The notes under the pieces were generated by a model, which ran no database searches, was not told the DNA's origin, and saw only the letters and a list, made by a program, of their open reading frames with translations. DNA of 64,000 nucleotides from Prostheceraeus crozeri (taxonomy: Eukaryota; Platyhelminthes; Polycladida; Euryleptidae), in contig CAJQUW010012904.1 in NCBI GenBank assembly GCA_907163375.1, positions 1 through 64,000 of the forward strand. The letters run 5' to 3'. Both the position numbers and the translations under genes were made by a program. Position 1 is the first letter of the stretch. Every line of letters begins with the position of its first letter. This document shows positions 36,018-46,018 of the stretch, in pieces.

Positions 36018-37445
36018 GTAGGTCGTCTCTCTGAGCTCCGATGATAGCTTCGGACATTCCAAATTCCGGGTTTCTGTAAGAAACCGACTTAGAAAATTTC
36101 ATTCCTGAAGTCAGCTAAGGCGTCAGACTTAGAGGTTCGCCAGGAGATGGCCTTCGTCTCCAGGCCATAAAAGACTCCAAAACTTTAAAGGCTTGTAACT
36201 TTGCTTCTACAAGTCCGTTTGACTTGATTCAAAAAGTTTCGGTCGCTATTGACCTGCTCTAAGTAATAAACTACTTATAAAATTTCATAAGTAGTGCTAA
36301 AAAGTTGAAAAGTTTAAATTCACTAGTTTTGGAGGTTTTCTGGGGTTTTCGACCCTGCTGAAGTCAATGAAAGGATTTTTAATGATGTCTGAGCCAGTCT
36401 TCTCATGGTATAAGTAGCTTTTCACTGAAAGCGAGCAAGACACGGAGAGTTTTGCTGTAATATTCCACTGACAGGGTGTTCCTTCTGGACGGCGGACGAT
36501 GCCGTAGTGATAAGTGTGGCAAGGGAGTGTGTCATAGTTTAGACCGAAACCGCTGGGGCAACTCATGTCTCATGTTGGGCATTTGACACAGTTCTCAACG
36601 TAGCACTTTGAACGCCAATCGGTTGAGTCTTAGCTATCTTGTCATGGGTGGCCTCTAAACATCTCCATTGCAAAACGCTGGTGAATCAAGCTCTCTACGG
36701 CTTGCTATCAAGCTGATCGAAGCAACGACTTGGGTCGTTTCCTCTTGTAAATAACTCCACCGATTTTTATGTCAAAATCGGGGCCCGGATACCAACACAG
36801 TGACATGACGCACGCTCTGTCCGCTCGAGGTTGGATTTGTGGGTCGAGGCCTTGGAGATGGGATAAGATCCCCTCTGAGTAATGCCTGTAACGGATTCAA
36901 GAGCTTAACACCCAAACGGTTGCTGGCTTGCTATCAGGCCTTCTTCGTCTAGCCTCAGTAACTCAGGCTTGGCAACGTCTATCGTTTGTCATTGTAACTT
37001 GGTAAAAATGGGACGGTTACTGCAAGCATTGACGTCAAAACTTTTCGCGTCATAGGGAAATCCGTCTTTGTGTTGGGAGTTGGTAACAGAAAGCACGGTG
37101 ACTGCCGATTACCCATACATGGTAAAACTGCTGTTGTCAAGTTAAAAGCATGTCCAAATAAGGAAGGTCTGAATCATGGCTTTGTGCTCACTGGGTATAT
37201 AAACCGCGACTTTTTTCTAGTCTTCACTCCTGTTTCAAGTTGCAAGACGAACGGTGAGTGCTCTGACAAGGTTTGCTATCAAACTTTGGGATTTAGGATA
37301 AAGCTAGGAATCATACTCTTTAACTTTGGTTGACGATTTTATTCCAACGTTTGCTATCAAATGTTTGATGACTTTGTCTTTCAATGCATATCAGCAAGTA
37401 GTATCCTGTAAACACTTGCTATCAAATTTTACTCTATCTTTACAG
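36018..37445 (+). other. 5' UTR intron of left arm gene
   Basis: Donor CAAAG then GTAGGT at 36018; acceptor CTATCTTTACAG ending 37445, seven bases before the start ATG. It is 1428 nt long here and 302 nt in the right arm; the 1126-bp difference lies wholly within it. It contains five copies of TTGCTATCA(A/G) at 36702, 36928, 37273, 37351 and 37416. Confidence 0.65.
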
Positions 37446-37452
37446 AATTATC

Positions 37453-38555
37453 ATGACTAAAACTCCGCGCTTTATCATTACTCAATGCTCCTGCGGTAGA
37501 TTAGCAAGGGGCAGCGAATACCGTAAGCATATTAAAGAGGGGACGCTGGACCAACATGAGAGAGTGCATGCTTTTAAGGTCTGTGTTCATCATAGGGTGG
37601 TGTGCGATGAGGATGATGTTGAGGGTTTCCGGAAGGCGCATGAATCTTGCCCATCCGGAAACATTGGAGCGCAGTCGTTTCGTGAGTGGATGAGTGAATT
37701 AATTAAGGCGAAGGAGGAGTTGAATGCAGCAGTTAGAAGTATTGAGGGTGCTGTAGCGAAGGATCGGGAGGTAGTGTTGAGTGAAGAGGAAGTAGAGGTA
37801 GAAGGAGTGATTGAGCGGGCGAGTGATGAGACTAGGAAGTTGATGGTCTCATTGTTTGGGAGTGAGTTGTCTGATGAGACGGATGGTGAGGTGGCTGAGC
37901 CTGTAGCGACATCATCGCCTAGGAAAGAGGCGCATGATACGGAGGCGTTTGTGAGATTGAAGGATCGTATGATGGATATGGAGAGTGTGAATAGAAAAGT
38001 TTTGAAGGAGAATGATGAGTTGAAGGCTAAGGTTGAGGGTATAAAGGTGATGAGGGAGCAGTTGGAGGAGATGCGAGTGAAGGAGCAGGAGTGGTTGAAG
38101 GAAAGGAGTGGTATGATGAAGCGAGTGAAGGCGCTTGAGGGCTTAGAGTCGGAGTTGATGCGTGAAAAGAATGAGGTGGAGCGGATGCGAGGTGTGGTGA
38201 AGGAAGTGGAAGAGACGAAGGTGATCAACACGTGGTTGGGGAGTGAAGTGGAAAAGTTGCGAGAGGTTGAGAGAAGAGTGAAGAGGAAGAGAGTGTATGA
38301 GGTCCATCTTCCCCTCTTTGAAAACAACATCTGCGATGTGCCGACCCTCACAGACGACCCCAATTCGACACAGACATGTTATGAAGGCGAAGGTGTGCGA
38401 TGTCTCCACCTATCCATTAAAATGAATGGCGATTTGGAAGACTTTATCGACCGAAAAGTTGTAAAGAAAAAGCCGAGTAAGTTACTTCAACATGATCATT
38501 TCCTTGCCACCTCTAATCTCCTATTCTTTTTCTTTCAGAGTTTTTGCAGAAGTGA
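37453..38555 (+). CDS. Arm gene: zinc-binding-like, coiled-coil protein (left copy)
   Basis: Starts at ATG 37453; coding 37453-38476, a 62-nt intron 38477-38538 (GTAAGT...TTTCTTTCAG), then 38539-38555 with TGA at 38553; 346 aa. Residues 12-66 have a Cys/His-rich pattern (C12, C14, H26, H35, H39, C44, H46, H47, C51, H63, C66) suggesting one or two zinc sites. Residues about 75-160 are acidic. Residues about 165-285 form a long charged coiled coil (KVLKENDELKAKVEGIK, REQLEEMRVKEQEWLKE) ending in a basic patch RRVKRKR, a possible nuclear signal. If the intron is kept, the frame stays open to 38595. The family is unknown; the architecture would suit a DNA-binding or scaffold protein. The right-arm copy differs visibly only at residue 40 (Ala here). 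Confidence 0.8.
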
Positions 38556-38584
38556 GAGTGTCGGTGGACGGAGAACGACCCATG

Positions 38585-38601
38585 GGCCCTTTTAAGGGCC
38601 A
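38585..38601 (+). other. GC hairpin just before the twister
   Basis: GGCCC and GGGCC separated by a short U/A-rich loop form a strong hairpin ending a few bases before P1. It may insulate folding of the ribozyme from the message upstream. It is present in both arms and absent before the central twister. Confidence 0.5.
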
Positions 38602-38603
38602 AC

Positions 38604-38670
38604 CTTCTAATGCAGCTAAAGCGGTCCCAAGCCCGCCACATATCTTCGGATATGGAATGAAGAGGGGAAG
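38604..38670 (+). ncRNA. Twister ribozyme, type P1 (left arm)
   Basis: Order of parts: P1 CUUC (38604-38607) with GAAG (38667-38670); cleavage-site U-A-A (38608-38610); P2 UGC; P4 hairpin with the hallmark loop GCGGUCCCAAGCCCGC (38621-38636); optional P5 hairpin CAUAUC-UUCG-GAUAUG; conserved GAGGG (38662-38666). Cleavage would fall between 38608 and 38609. The P2 partner is GAA rather than GCA, giving one mismatch. It lies in the 3' UTR, 49 nt after the stop codon of the arm gene. Confidence 0.88.
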
Positions 38671-38785
38671 AAAAATGATGAATGGAATGAAGGGAGGACA
38701 TTCATGCGCCACACGCAACACATCACAGACTTCTCTCTTTGCAAGTGAACAAGCTCTTGTCAGTGTCGTACAAAGCTTTTACTGC

Positions 38786-39500
38786 AGCACAGGTTGATGT
38801 ATAGTTAGAGAGTTTGTTCATGACGTTTATTCATAAGTCTAGTCAGAAAGTGTATCATGGTTTGTACAAAAGTTTATACTGCACCACAGGTTGATGTATA
38901 GTTAGAAAATTTTATCATGACGTCTATTCATAAGTCTAGTCAGAAAGTGTATCATCGTTTGTACAAAAGTTTATACTGCCACGCAGGTTGATGTATAGTT
39001 AGAAAGTTTTATCATGATGTCTATTCATAAGTCTAGTCAGAAAGTGTATCATTGCTTGTACAAAAGTTTATACTGCAACACAGGTTGATGTATAGTTAGA
39101 AAGTTTGATCCTGACGTTTATTCATAAGTCTGGTCAGAAAGTGTATCATGGTTTGTACAAAAGTTTATACTGCAACACAGGTTGATGTATAGTTAAAAAA
39201 GTTTGATCATGACGTTTATTCATAAGTCTAGTCAGAAAGTGTATCATTGTTTGTACAAAAGTTTTACTGCAACACAGGTTGATGTATAGTTAGAAAAGTT
39301 TGATCATGACGTTTATTCATAAGTCTAGTCAGAAAGTTTATCATGGTTTGCAAAAGTTTATACTGCAGTACAGGTTGATGTATAGTTAGAAAGTTTGATC
39401 ATGACGTTTATTCATAAGTCTAGTCAGAAAATATATCATGTTGTACAAAAGTTTTACTGCCACACAGGTTGATGTAAAGTTAGAAAGTTTTATCATGACG
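38786..39500 (+). repeat. Tandem repeat, eight units of about 97 bp
   Basis: Units contain CAGGTTGATGTATAGTTAGA, TTTATTCATAAGTCTAGTCA and GTACAAAAGTTTATACTGC. Starts are near 38790, 38888, 38986, 39082, 39180, 39276, 39372 and 39466. The right arm has five units. The array follows the twister and lies in non-coding DNA. Confidence 0.9.
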
Positions 39501-40979
39501 TTGTATGACTGACCGAACTCATCACAGCACTAGAAAGTTTTAGAAGGTTTTACTGCACAGTGTAGATTGTCTTGTAACTTACTTTCACAGTGTTAGAAAG
39601 TTTTATTGGAGACAGTTGCCAAATGTTTCCCTATTAGAAAATTTAAACTCCATGACTGTTAGATTAGCTTCATCAGGTTTACTAAAAGCAGTTTTCTACT
39701 GCAGTAAGACTGAGAGTTTAGAATGTTATATGAAAACAGTGTTCACCACAGCGCTAGAAAGTTTTACTGCGCTGTGTAGATTGTTTCACACAAGGTCTTA
39801 TAGTCAGCGTTGAATGTTTTATAAAACCAGATGTTGTCACAAACGTTGAGTGTGTGAGAGCTAGTTCCATGACATTGAATCGCATGGATTGTAAAGTTCA
39901 TAATCCAAGGCTAGGCTCCTCTACGGTTGGATTTAGGGTTTTATATTACATGCGTTAACTGTTCGTGTAGAATACGTGAAGAACATGTTTTCTTAAATGC
40001 TAATGTTGAAATAAGTTTGTAAGAAGTCTTTGACAGGTTGTTGTGAAACTTAGCGAACGTTGAAGAAATGTTTCTGCAGTCACACTCGTTAGCGTGCCAG
40101 CTTTACTAAATGTGTTGTTTGCCTTTATCAAATTGAATGCGTGTTTTGTAAATAAAGACAGACAGCGTGTTTGCACTCTGCATCGACAGCATACAAGTAT
40201 ACACATAACAACCTGTAGCGTTGTAAGTCGAATGCATATGAGTTAGGAAACACTCAAAACATGTGCTAGATAAAAATCAACCTGCTAGATGAAGTGAAAC
40301 ACAAAAGTGTCACAACTAGTTTACGGGAAATAAAGGAGAACTGTGACAACGTTTACACTCATCATAGACAGATGAACATATAGTCTAACTTTCTGACATT
40401 CAAATGAAAGTTGTAAACATGAACCGTGGTGTAAGAAACTTTATGTCAACAACTTCATGTTGGCAAAACTTTCATAGATTGCAGTCACATTGAAAGCTGA
40501 TATAAAGACCTGTAGAAACGCATAAGTCTTAGCTCAACGACTCGACCTTTGAACTCACACAATGAATACGTCTGTGTAGAAAACTCATTTGTAGGAAACA
40601 GCATTTTCTGTTCGAATTCAGACGATGTAAACATGACATTTAACATGGCTTGCAATAGTCAACACGCTGCCATTCAAAATGTTTATCATAAAACCTATCA
40701 GTGAAAAAACCCCTCCTGTGCCCACAAAGAATCATAAGTGCACTCTGACGCCTGTTTGTCTCGCTAGCCCCTCAGCAGATAGAGTACAACACAAAGATGA
40801 ATGACAGCGCAGCCGGTTGACGAGTGTCTGTCGCGCTAGCCCCTCAGCAGATAGAGTAGAGCACAAAGATGTACGCAATCTCTCTGGCGCCCGTCTGTCA
40901 CATGAAACAGAGAGCTATCACATCTGTCCCAGGATGCAGGAACGTATCGTTACCTCCCACCTAGCTGATTCCCACACAG
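39501..40979 (+). other. Inner non-coding part of left arm
   Basis: No gene recognised. Short open frames here recur exactly in the right arm but have no family features. The last 250 bp (about 40730-40979) form the region upstream of the central acidic-protein gene, and their inverted copy lies upstream of the minus-strand central gene. Confidence 0.5.
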
Positions 40980-41070
40980 TTTAGAGCAATATGATTGCAC
41001 GAACCAGACATTTGAATGGCTCTATCATTCTCACATAAAGCAGAGTCTTGTGCATTTTACTATCATAATC

Positions 41071-41480
41071 ATGTCCGAGAAGCCAACTGCTCAAGTTACC
41101 CCTTATAGGATTACTTATATGGGCGAAACTTTTCTCTCCAATGAGTGTGAGGATATAGTATTTGAATTTATGAAATACTATTCCTTGTTCGATGAATCGA
41201 ACGTTATACCTCCACCCGATTCCCCAATGATGGATCCGCAGGAATCTCCGAGTGAGACCGAGACGATGGCAAGTGACGCCGAGACGGTGGGGAGCGAGGC
41301 CGAGATGGCAACCAGCGATAGCGAGACGGTCGAAAGAGAGGAGATGATGTGGAGTGAGGACTCGGAAAGTGAGGACATGGAAAGTGAAGATATCATTGTG
41401 ATATCGGATGATGAAGTAAGAGTTTTACACATTCATACAAATGGCTGTCATCTCAACTCGTTCATGTTTTCTTTCAGTGA
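41071..41480 (+). CDS. Central gene: acidic protein with SIM-like end, 115 aa
   Basis: Start ATG 41071 (ATCATGTCC). Exon 41071-41415 gives 115 residues, then a 62-nt intron 41416-41477 (GTAAGA...TTTCTTTCAG) and TGA as the first codon of the next exon (41478). Residues 1-50 are mixed (YRITYMGETFLSNECEDIVF), then a Pro-rich bit (IPPPDSPMMD). A run of Ser/Glu/Thr/Asp follows, and the protein ends IIVISDDE, a hydrophobic core followed by acids as in SUMO-interaction motifs. Without splicing the frame would run on to 41562 with unrelated residues. Function unknown; a nuclear or SUMO-linked role is an inference. Confidence 0.65.
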
Positions 41481-41590
41481 TGGAGTGAGTGATGGGCGTT
41501 CTTTAGTTCATAGAATCATCATGCACACATACACCACACTGTTTCACCACATTTCCTCGTGAATGCATCATGAGTTCTTATAAGAACTTC

Positions 41591-41657
41591 CTTCTAATGC
41601 AGCTAAAGCGGTCCCAAGCCCGCCACATATCTTCGGATATGGAATGCAGAGGGGAAG
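41591..41657 (+). ncRNA. Twister ribozyme, type P1 (central)
   Basis: Same layout as the arm copies: P1 CUUC (41591-41594) / GAAG (41654-41657), U-A-A at 41595-41597, P2 UGC / GCA (41646-41648, fully paired), P4 with GCGGUCCCAAGCCCGC, P5 CAUAUC-UUCG-GAUAUG, and GAGGG at 41649-41653. Cleavage is predicted between 41595 and 41596. It lies 110 nt after the stop codon of the acidic-protein gene. The complete pairing makes it the best folded of the three. Confidence 0.92.
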
Positions 41658-41809
41658 AAAAATGATGAATGGAATGAAATGGGAGGACACTCTTGCACCA
41701 CATGCAGCCACAAACACATTTCTATCTTCATTAAGATGACATTCAATCACTTGAATTCTAATGTGACCTAATCCTTATATCTCAGTACAGTCAACTCTCT
41801 AACGTACTT

Positions 41810-42145
41810 ATTAAACCGATTATAACTAACTTTACGAACACTGAAAGGATTCTAACATGATTTTATACGTCCCCTATCTTACACATACTGAAAGGATTCT
41901 AGCATGATTTCAAACTTTACAAACATCAACTTTATTTCTAACGTTACAAACAGTGAAATGCTTGTAACACTATTTTATACTTTACCTATCTTACAAACAC
42001 TGAAATGATTCTGACAAAATTCCTAACTTACAAAGAGTGACATGGCCGCGACTTTATTTTATACTACGCCTATCTTGCAAACACTGAAATGATTCTGATA
42101 TTATTCCCAACTTTACAAACAGTAAAATGGTTGCAACTTTATTAC
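41810..42145. repeat. Degenerate short tandem repeats in centre
   Basis: About nine units of 30-40 bp with the core CTTTACAAACACTGAAATGA and TTCTAAC. They are diverged, and no protein is encoded. Confidence 0.65.
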
Positions 42146-43597
42146 GAACTCAATCCACTCTGTTTGAAGCCCAACTTTATGTAAAAAGAAAACGACACAG
42201 TATGTACATGATATGTTATTGAAACCCACACAGCTTTTTGTTACACTAACAATTCAGTTCAATGTGAGCTAGTCTTGTATCACTCATTTCATACAACATA
42301 ACTTTTCATTTACTTATTCCTACAATGTTACTACTTAGTGTTCTAGACTTTATGAGTTCGCTTTCACTTCCATCTCACACTTTCTTCATCATCTAACCAC
42401 GTGAATGACATTGATGATACATTATCTGACTAAACGCATTGAGTCACATTCTACACAAACAGCTATTGCTAACATGGATCATATAAAACGCTAAGTCTTG
42501 TCATAGGCCTGACTATGATATGGACGTAGTGATTTATCTATGTAACTTACACTTTCAAAGCGCTAAATCCTTAAATCTCAACACAGGGAAACCTATCCTA
42601 TGGATTTAGGAGTTTTGCTGTATGATTTAGTAAACTTATGTCTCTGTCAGCATACGACTTTTAAAATACAACACTGACTGATGATTGAGGATCATATATT
42701 CCTAGCTAGGATAACAAGAAACTTTCCTGCGTTGACTATTACATATATTTTCCTCATCAACTCTTTACACACTTATGATTCCAATCACTAAGTTACATAC
42801 AACGCTTCTATTGAACATGCACCAATCACCTTTCAGCTGACCACATCAAATGTAAGGTGTATAACATAATGAGTATGTAACTATCTCTCATCAACGATAT
42901 GAAATCTGTCTTTTCACCATGAAAATTAAGTCTTGACTTCAAAGTCATTTTATAAAGCGAACATATGCATCACGTATTCTACACTAAAAGAGATCGTTCA
43001 TTTGTGTTATCCTAATCCCTAAGTCCCTAAATCCAACAGTAGGTAACCCTACCCCTCAGATAATGGACTTTATCAATTTAGCTATGTCATTCACCAATGG
43101 CTAAGTTAGTAAATGCATGTATACACTCTACAACAACAGTTATCATTGATGTATGTTCTATAAAACGCTAAATCTCTAAGTCCAACCGTGACTGCCATTG
43201 CCTGCATTACTATAGAACATGTTGCTCTGATGATTCTTCCACCACCCCTACTCTTTCCATTTGAGGGGTAGTAAAGAAATAAATTCATGACTTCAGGTCA
43301 AAACCTCTCTCTACACACGTTTATATTTCACACCATGTAAAAGATCCTTGCTACTAATCATAGGGGCTTTAAAACTTTAAACATGATGATTTCATGGCAG
43401 TTAGAACTTTGAAGATGTGTGTTGGACAAGTTTAACAATTGTCATGAAGTTGAGTTCTCATCAGATGAATTTAATAAGAGCTTCTTCATTTTCTAAGAAA
43501 GATAGAGATCCTTGAATCTAGTGTTTGTGTGTGACTTTTCTTTGTTAATAGGGCGGCCTCCAACGAATTGGTGACCAGGCCCTCGGAAGGACCGATA

Positions 43598-43623
43598 GAA
43601 TACTTCGATTACTCGAAGTATTC
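43598..43623. other. Perfect 10-bp hairpin
   Basis: GAATACTTCG and CGAAGTATTC separated by six bases. It overlaps the stop codon and last codons of the minus-strand central gene. It may be a 3'-end or processing signal, or chance. Confidence 0.5.
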
Positions 43624-43845
43624 CGGACGCTGAATTCTCAGCAACGCCAGATATTCTAGCGCCATGTCCCTAAATAAAGGGTTCTCCACAAGCTCATGTG
43701 GAATAAGGTTGACGGGGCAGCGAATTGCTTCGCCTTTCTCTGCCTGCAAAGCAGACAGAAGAAAGACTTTCCCCATCTTCACCCTGCATCCACAGCGGAG
43801 CTCAAGGGTTCGGCTCATGTCAAAGAAAGCGATATCGAACGACAT
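43609..43845 (-). CDS. Central gene: small Cys-rich protein, 78 aa
   Basis: ATG at 43845-43843, stop at 43611-43609. The sequence MSFDIAFFDMSRTLELRCGC leads to a Cys-x-Cys, then FLLSALQAEKGEAIRCPVNL with a second Cys-Pro. The spacing loosely resembles the end of a RING or U-box fold (Cys, hydrophobic helix, CP then Leu-x-Pro), but there are too few Cys/His for a full two-zinc RING. It points inward from the right arm, opposite to the acidic-protein gene, with arm-derived DNA upstream. No twister or intron is seen after it. A real gene is likely but not certain; function unknown. Confidence 0.45.
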   Translation of the reverse strand: MSFDIAFFDMSRTLELRCGCRVKMGKVFLLSALQAEKGEAIRCPVNLIPHELVENPLFRDMALEYLALLRIQRPEYFE

Positions 43846-45489
43846 TGCTTCAAACGACTTGTATTTGATGAATGAGTGTGAACGTCTCCCTTATATTTCT
43901 CACACATTTTTGTAACTGGCTAGCCAGACATTGAAGAATTGAACAAATTGGCAGTGTCCATGCTTTAGCAGCAAATGGTGACTTGCGCGCGCGGAGTGTA
44001 CGGTAACGAACTGTCAACGTGAGAACCCTTTGAGTCGCCTACGATAATCTCTCCGACGCGATAGCAATGAGCTGTGTGGGAATCAGCTAGGTGGGAGGTA
44101 ACGATACGTTCCTACATCCTGGGACAGATGTGATAGCTCTCTGTTTCATGTGACAGACGGCCGCCAGAGAGAATGCGTACATCTTTCTGTTCTACTCTAT
44201 CTGCTGAGGGGATAGCGAGACAAACAGGCGTCAGAGTGCACTTATGATTCTTTGTGGGCACAGGAGGGGTTTTTTCACTGATAGGTTTTATGATAAACAT
44301 TTTGAATGGCAGCGTGTTGACTATTGCAAGCCATGTTAAATGTCATGTTTACATCGTCTGAATTCGAACAGAAAATGCTGTTTCCTACAAATGAGTTTTC
44401 TACACAGACGTATTCATTGTGTGAGTTCAAGGGTCGAGTCGTTGAGCTAAGACTTATGCGTTTCTACAGGTCTTTATATCAGCTTTCAATGTGACTGCAA
44501 TCTATGAAAGTTTTGCCAACATGAAGTTGTTGACATAAAGTTTCTTACACCACGGTTCATGTTTACAACTTTCATTTGAATGTCAGAAAGTTAGACTATA
44601 TGTTCATCTGTCTATGATGAGTGTAAACGTTGTCACAGTTCTCCTTTATTTCCCGTAAACTAGTTGTGACACTTTTGTGTTTCACTTCATCTAGCAGGTT
44701 GATTTTTATCTAGCACATGTTTTGAGTGTTTCCTAACTCATATGCATTCGACTTACAACGTTACAGGTTGTTATGTGTATACTTGTATGCTGTCGATGCA
44801 GAGTGCAAACACGCTGTCTGTCTTTATTTACAAAACACGCATTCAATTTGATAAAGGCAAACAACACATTTAGTAAAGCTGGTACGCTAACGAGTGTGAC
44901 TGCAGAAACATTTCTTCAACGTTCGCTAAGTTTCACAACAACCTGTCAAAGACTTCTTACAAACTTATTTCAACATTAGCATTTAAGAAAACATGTTCTT
45001 CACGTATTCTACACGAACGGTTAACGCATGTAATATAAAACCCTAAATCCAACCGTAGAGGAGCCTAGCCTTGGATTATGAACTTTACAATCCATGCGAT
45101 TCAATGTCATGGAACTAGCTCTCACACACTCAACGTTTGTGACAACATCTGGTTTTATAAAACATTCAACGCTGACTATAAGACCTTGTGTGAAACAATC
45201 TACACAGCGCAGTAAAACTTTCTAGCGCTGTGGTGAACACTGTTTTCATATAACATTCTAAACTCTCAGTCTTACTGCAGTAGAAAACTGCTTTTAGTAA
45301 ACCTGATGAAGCTAATCTAACAGTCATGGAGTTTAAATTTTCTAATAGGGAAACATTTGGCAACTGTCTCCAATAAAACTTTCTAACACTGTGAAAGTAA
45401 GTTACAAGACAATCTACACTGTGCAGTAAAACCTTCTAAAACTTTCTAGTGCTGTGATGAGTTCGGTCAGTCATACAACGTCATGATAA

Positions 45490-45915
45490 AACTTTCTAAC
45501 TTTACATCAACCTGTGTGGCAGTAAAACTTTTGTACAACATGATATATTTTCTGACTAGACTTATGAATAAACGTCATGATCAAACTTTCTAACTATACA
45601 TCAACCTGTGTTGCAGTATAAACTTTTGTACAAACCATGATACACTTTCTGACTAGACTTATGAATAAACGTCATGATCAAACTTTTCTAACTATACATC
45701 AACCTGTGTTGCAGTATAAACTTTTGTACAAGCAATGATACACTTTCTGACTAGACTTATGAATAGACGTCATGATAAAACTTTCTAACTATACATCAAC
45801 CTGCGTGGCAGTAAAACCTTTACAAACCATGATATACTTTCTGACTAGACTTATGAATAAACGTCATGATAAAATTTTTCTAACTATACATCAACCTGTG
45901 TTGCAGTATAAACTT
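45490..45915 (-). repeat. Tandem repeat, five units of about 97 bp
   Basis: The counterpart of the eight-unit array in the left arm. Units are marked by TCTAACTATACATCAACCTG at about 45500, 45590, 45690, 45785 and 45880. The copy-number difference shows the arms have changed independently. Confidence 0.9.
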
Positions 45916-46018
45916 TTGTACGACACTGACAAGAGCTTGTTCACTAGCAAAGAGAGAAGTCTGTGATGTGTTGCGTGTGGCGCATGAATGTCCTCCCTTC
46001 ATTCCATTCATCATTTTT

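Larger units (their letters stand above)
35049..40979 (+). repeat. Left arm of giant inverted repeat (5.9 kb)
   Basis: Matches the reverse complement of 44072-48823. From outside in it holds a subterminal block of degenerate repeats with poly-C runs, a promoter, the three-exon coiled-coil gene with twister, eight tandem units of about 97 bp, and unique non-coding DNA ending CCCACACAG at 40979. Relative to the right arm it has 1126 bp extra (36151-37276), three more tandem units and a short duplication near 40770-40865. Confidence 0.93.
40980..44071. other. Unique centre of the inverted repeat
   Basis: A 3.1 kb segment present once. It holds the acidic-protein gene with twister (+), a block of about 37-bp degenerate repeats (41810-42145), AT-rich DNA with scattered CTAAATCC-type motifs, and a small Cys-rich gene on the minus strand. 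Between about 42150 and 43540 I see no gene. Confidence 0.8.

Noticed and set aside
36297-37333. Two open frames in the left-arm-only segment (36297-36566 minus; 37070-37333 plus)
   Set aside because: They lie within the proposed 5' UTR intron, are missing from the right arm and resemble nothing known.
37590-38363. 257-codon open frame antisense to the arm gene (and its mirror at 46326-47099)
   Set aside because: It is the complement of the purine-rich coiled-coil exon, has Ser/Thr/Phe low-complexity composition and no start context. The sense frame has a promoter, introns and a ribozyme.
38786-39500. 97-bp tandem array as a CRISPR-like array
   Set aside because: Whole units are repeated without unique spacers, in an animal genome.
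41568-41750. Short open frame over the central twister (minus strand) and matching frames over the arm twisters
   Set aside because: Conservation here is explained by the ribozyme fold, not by protein coding.
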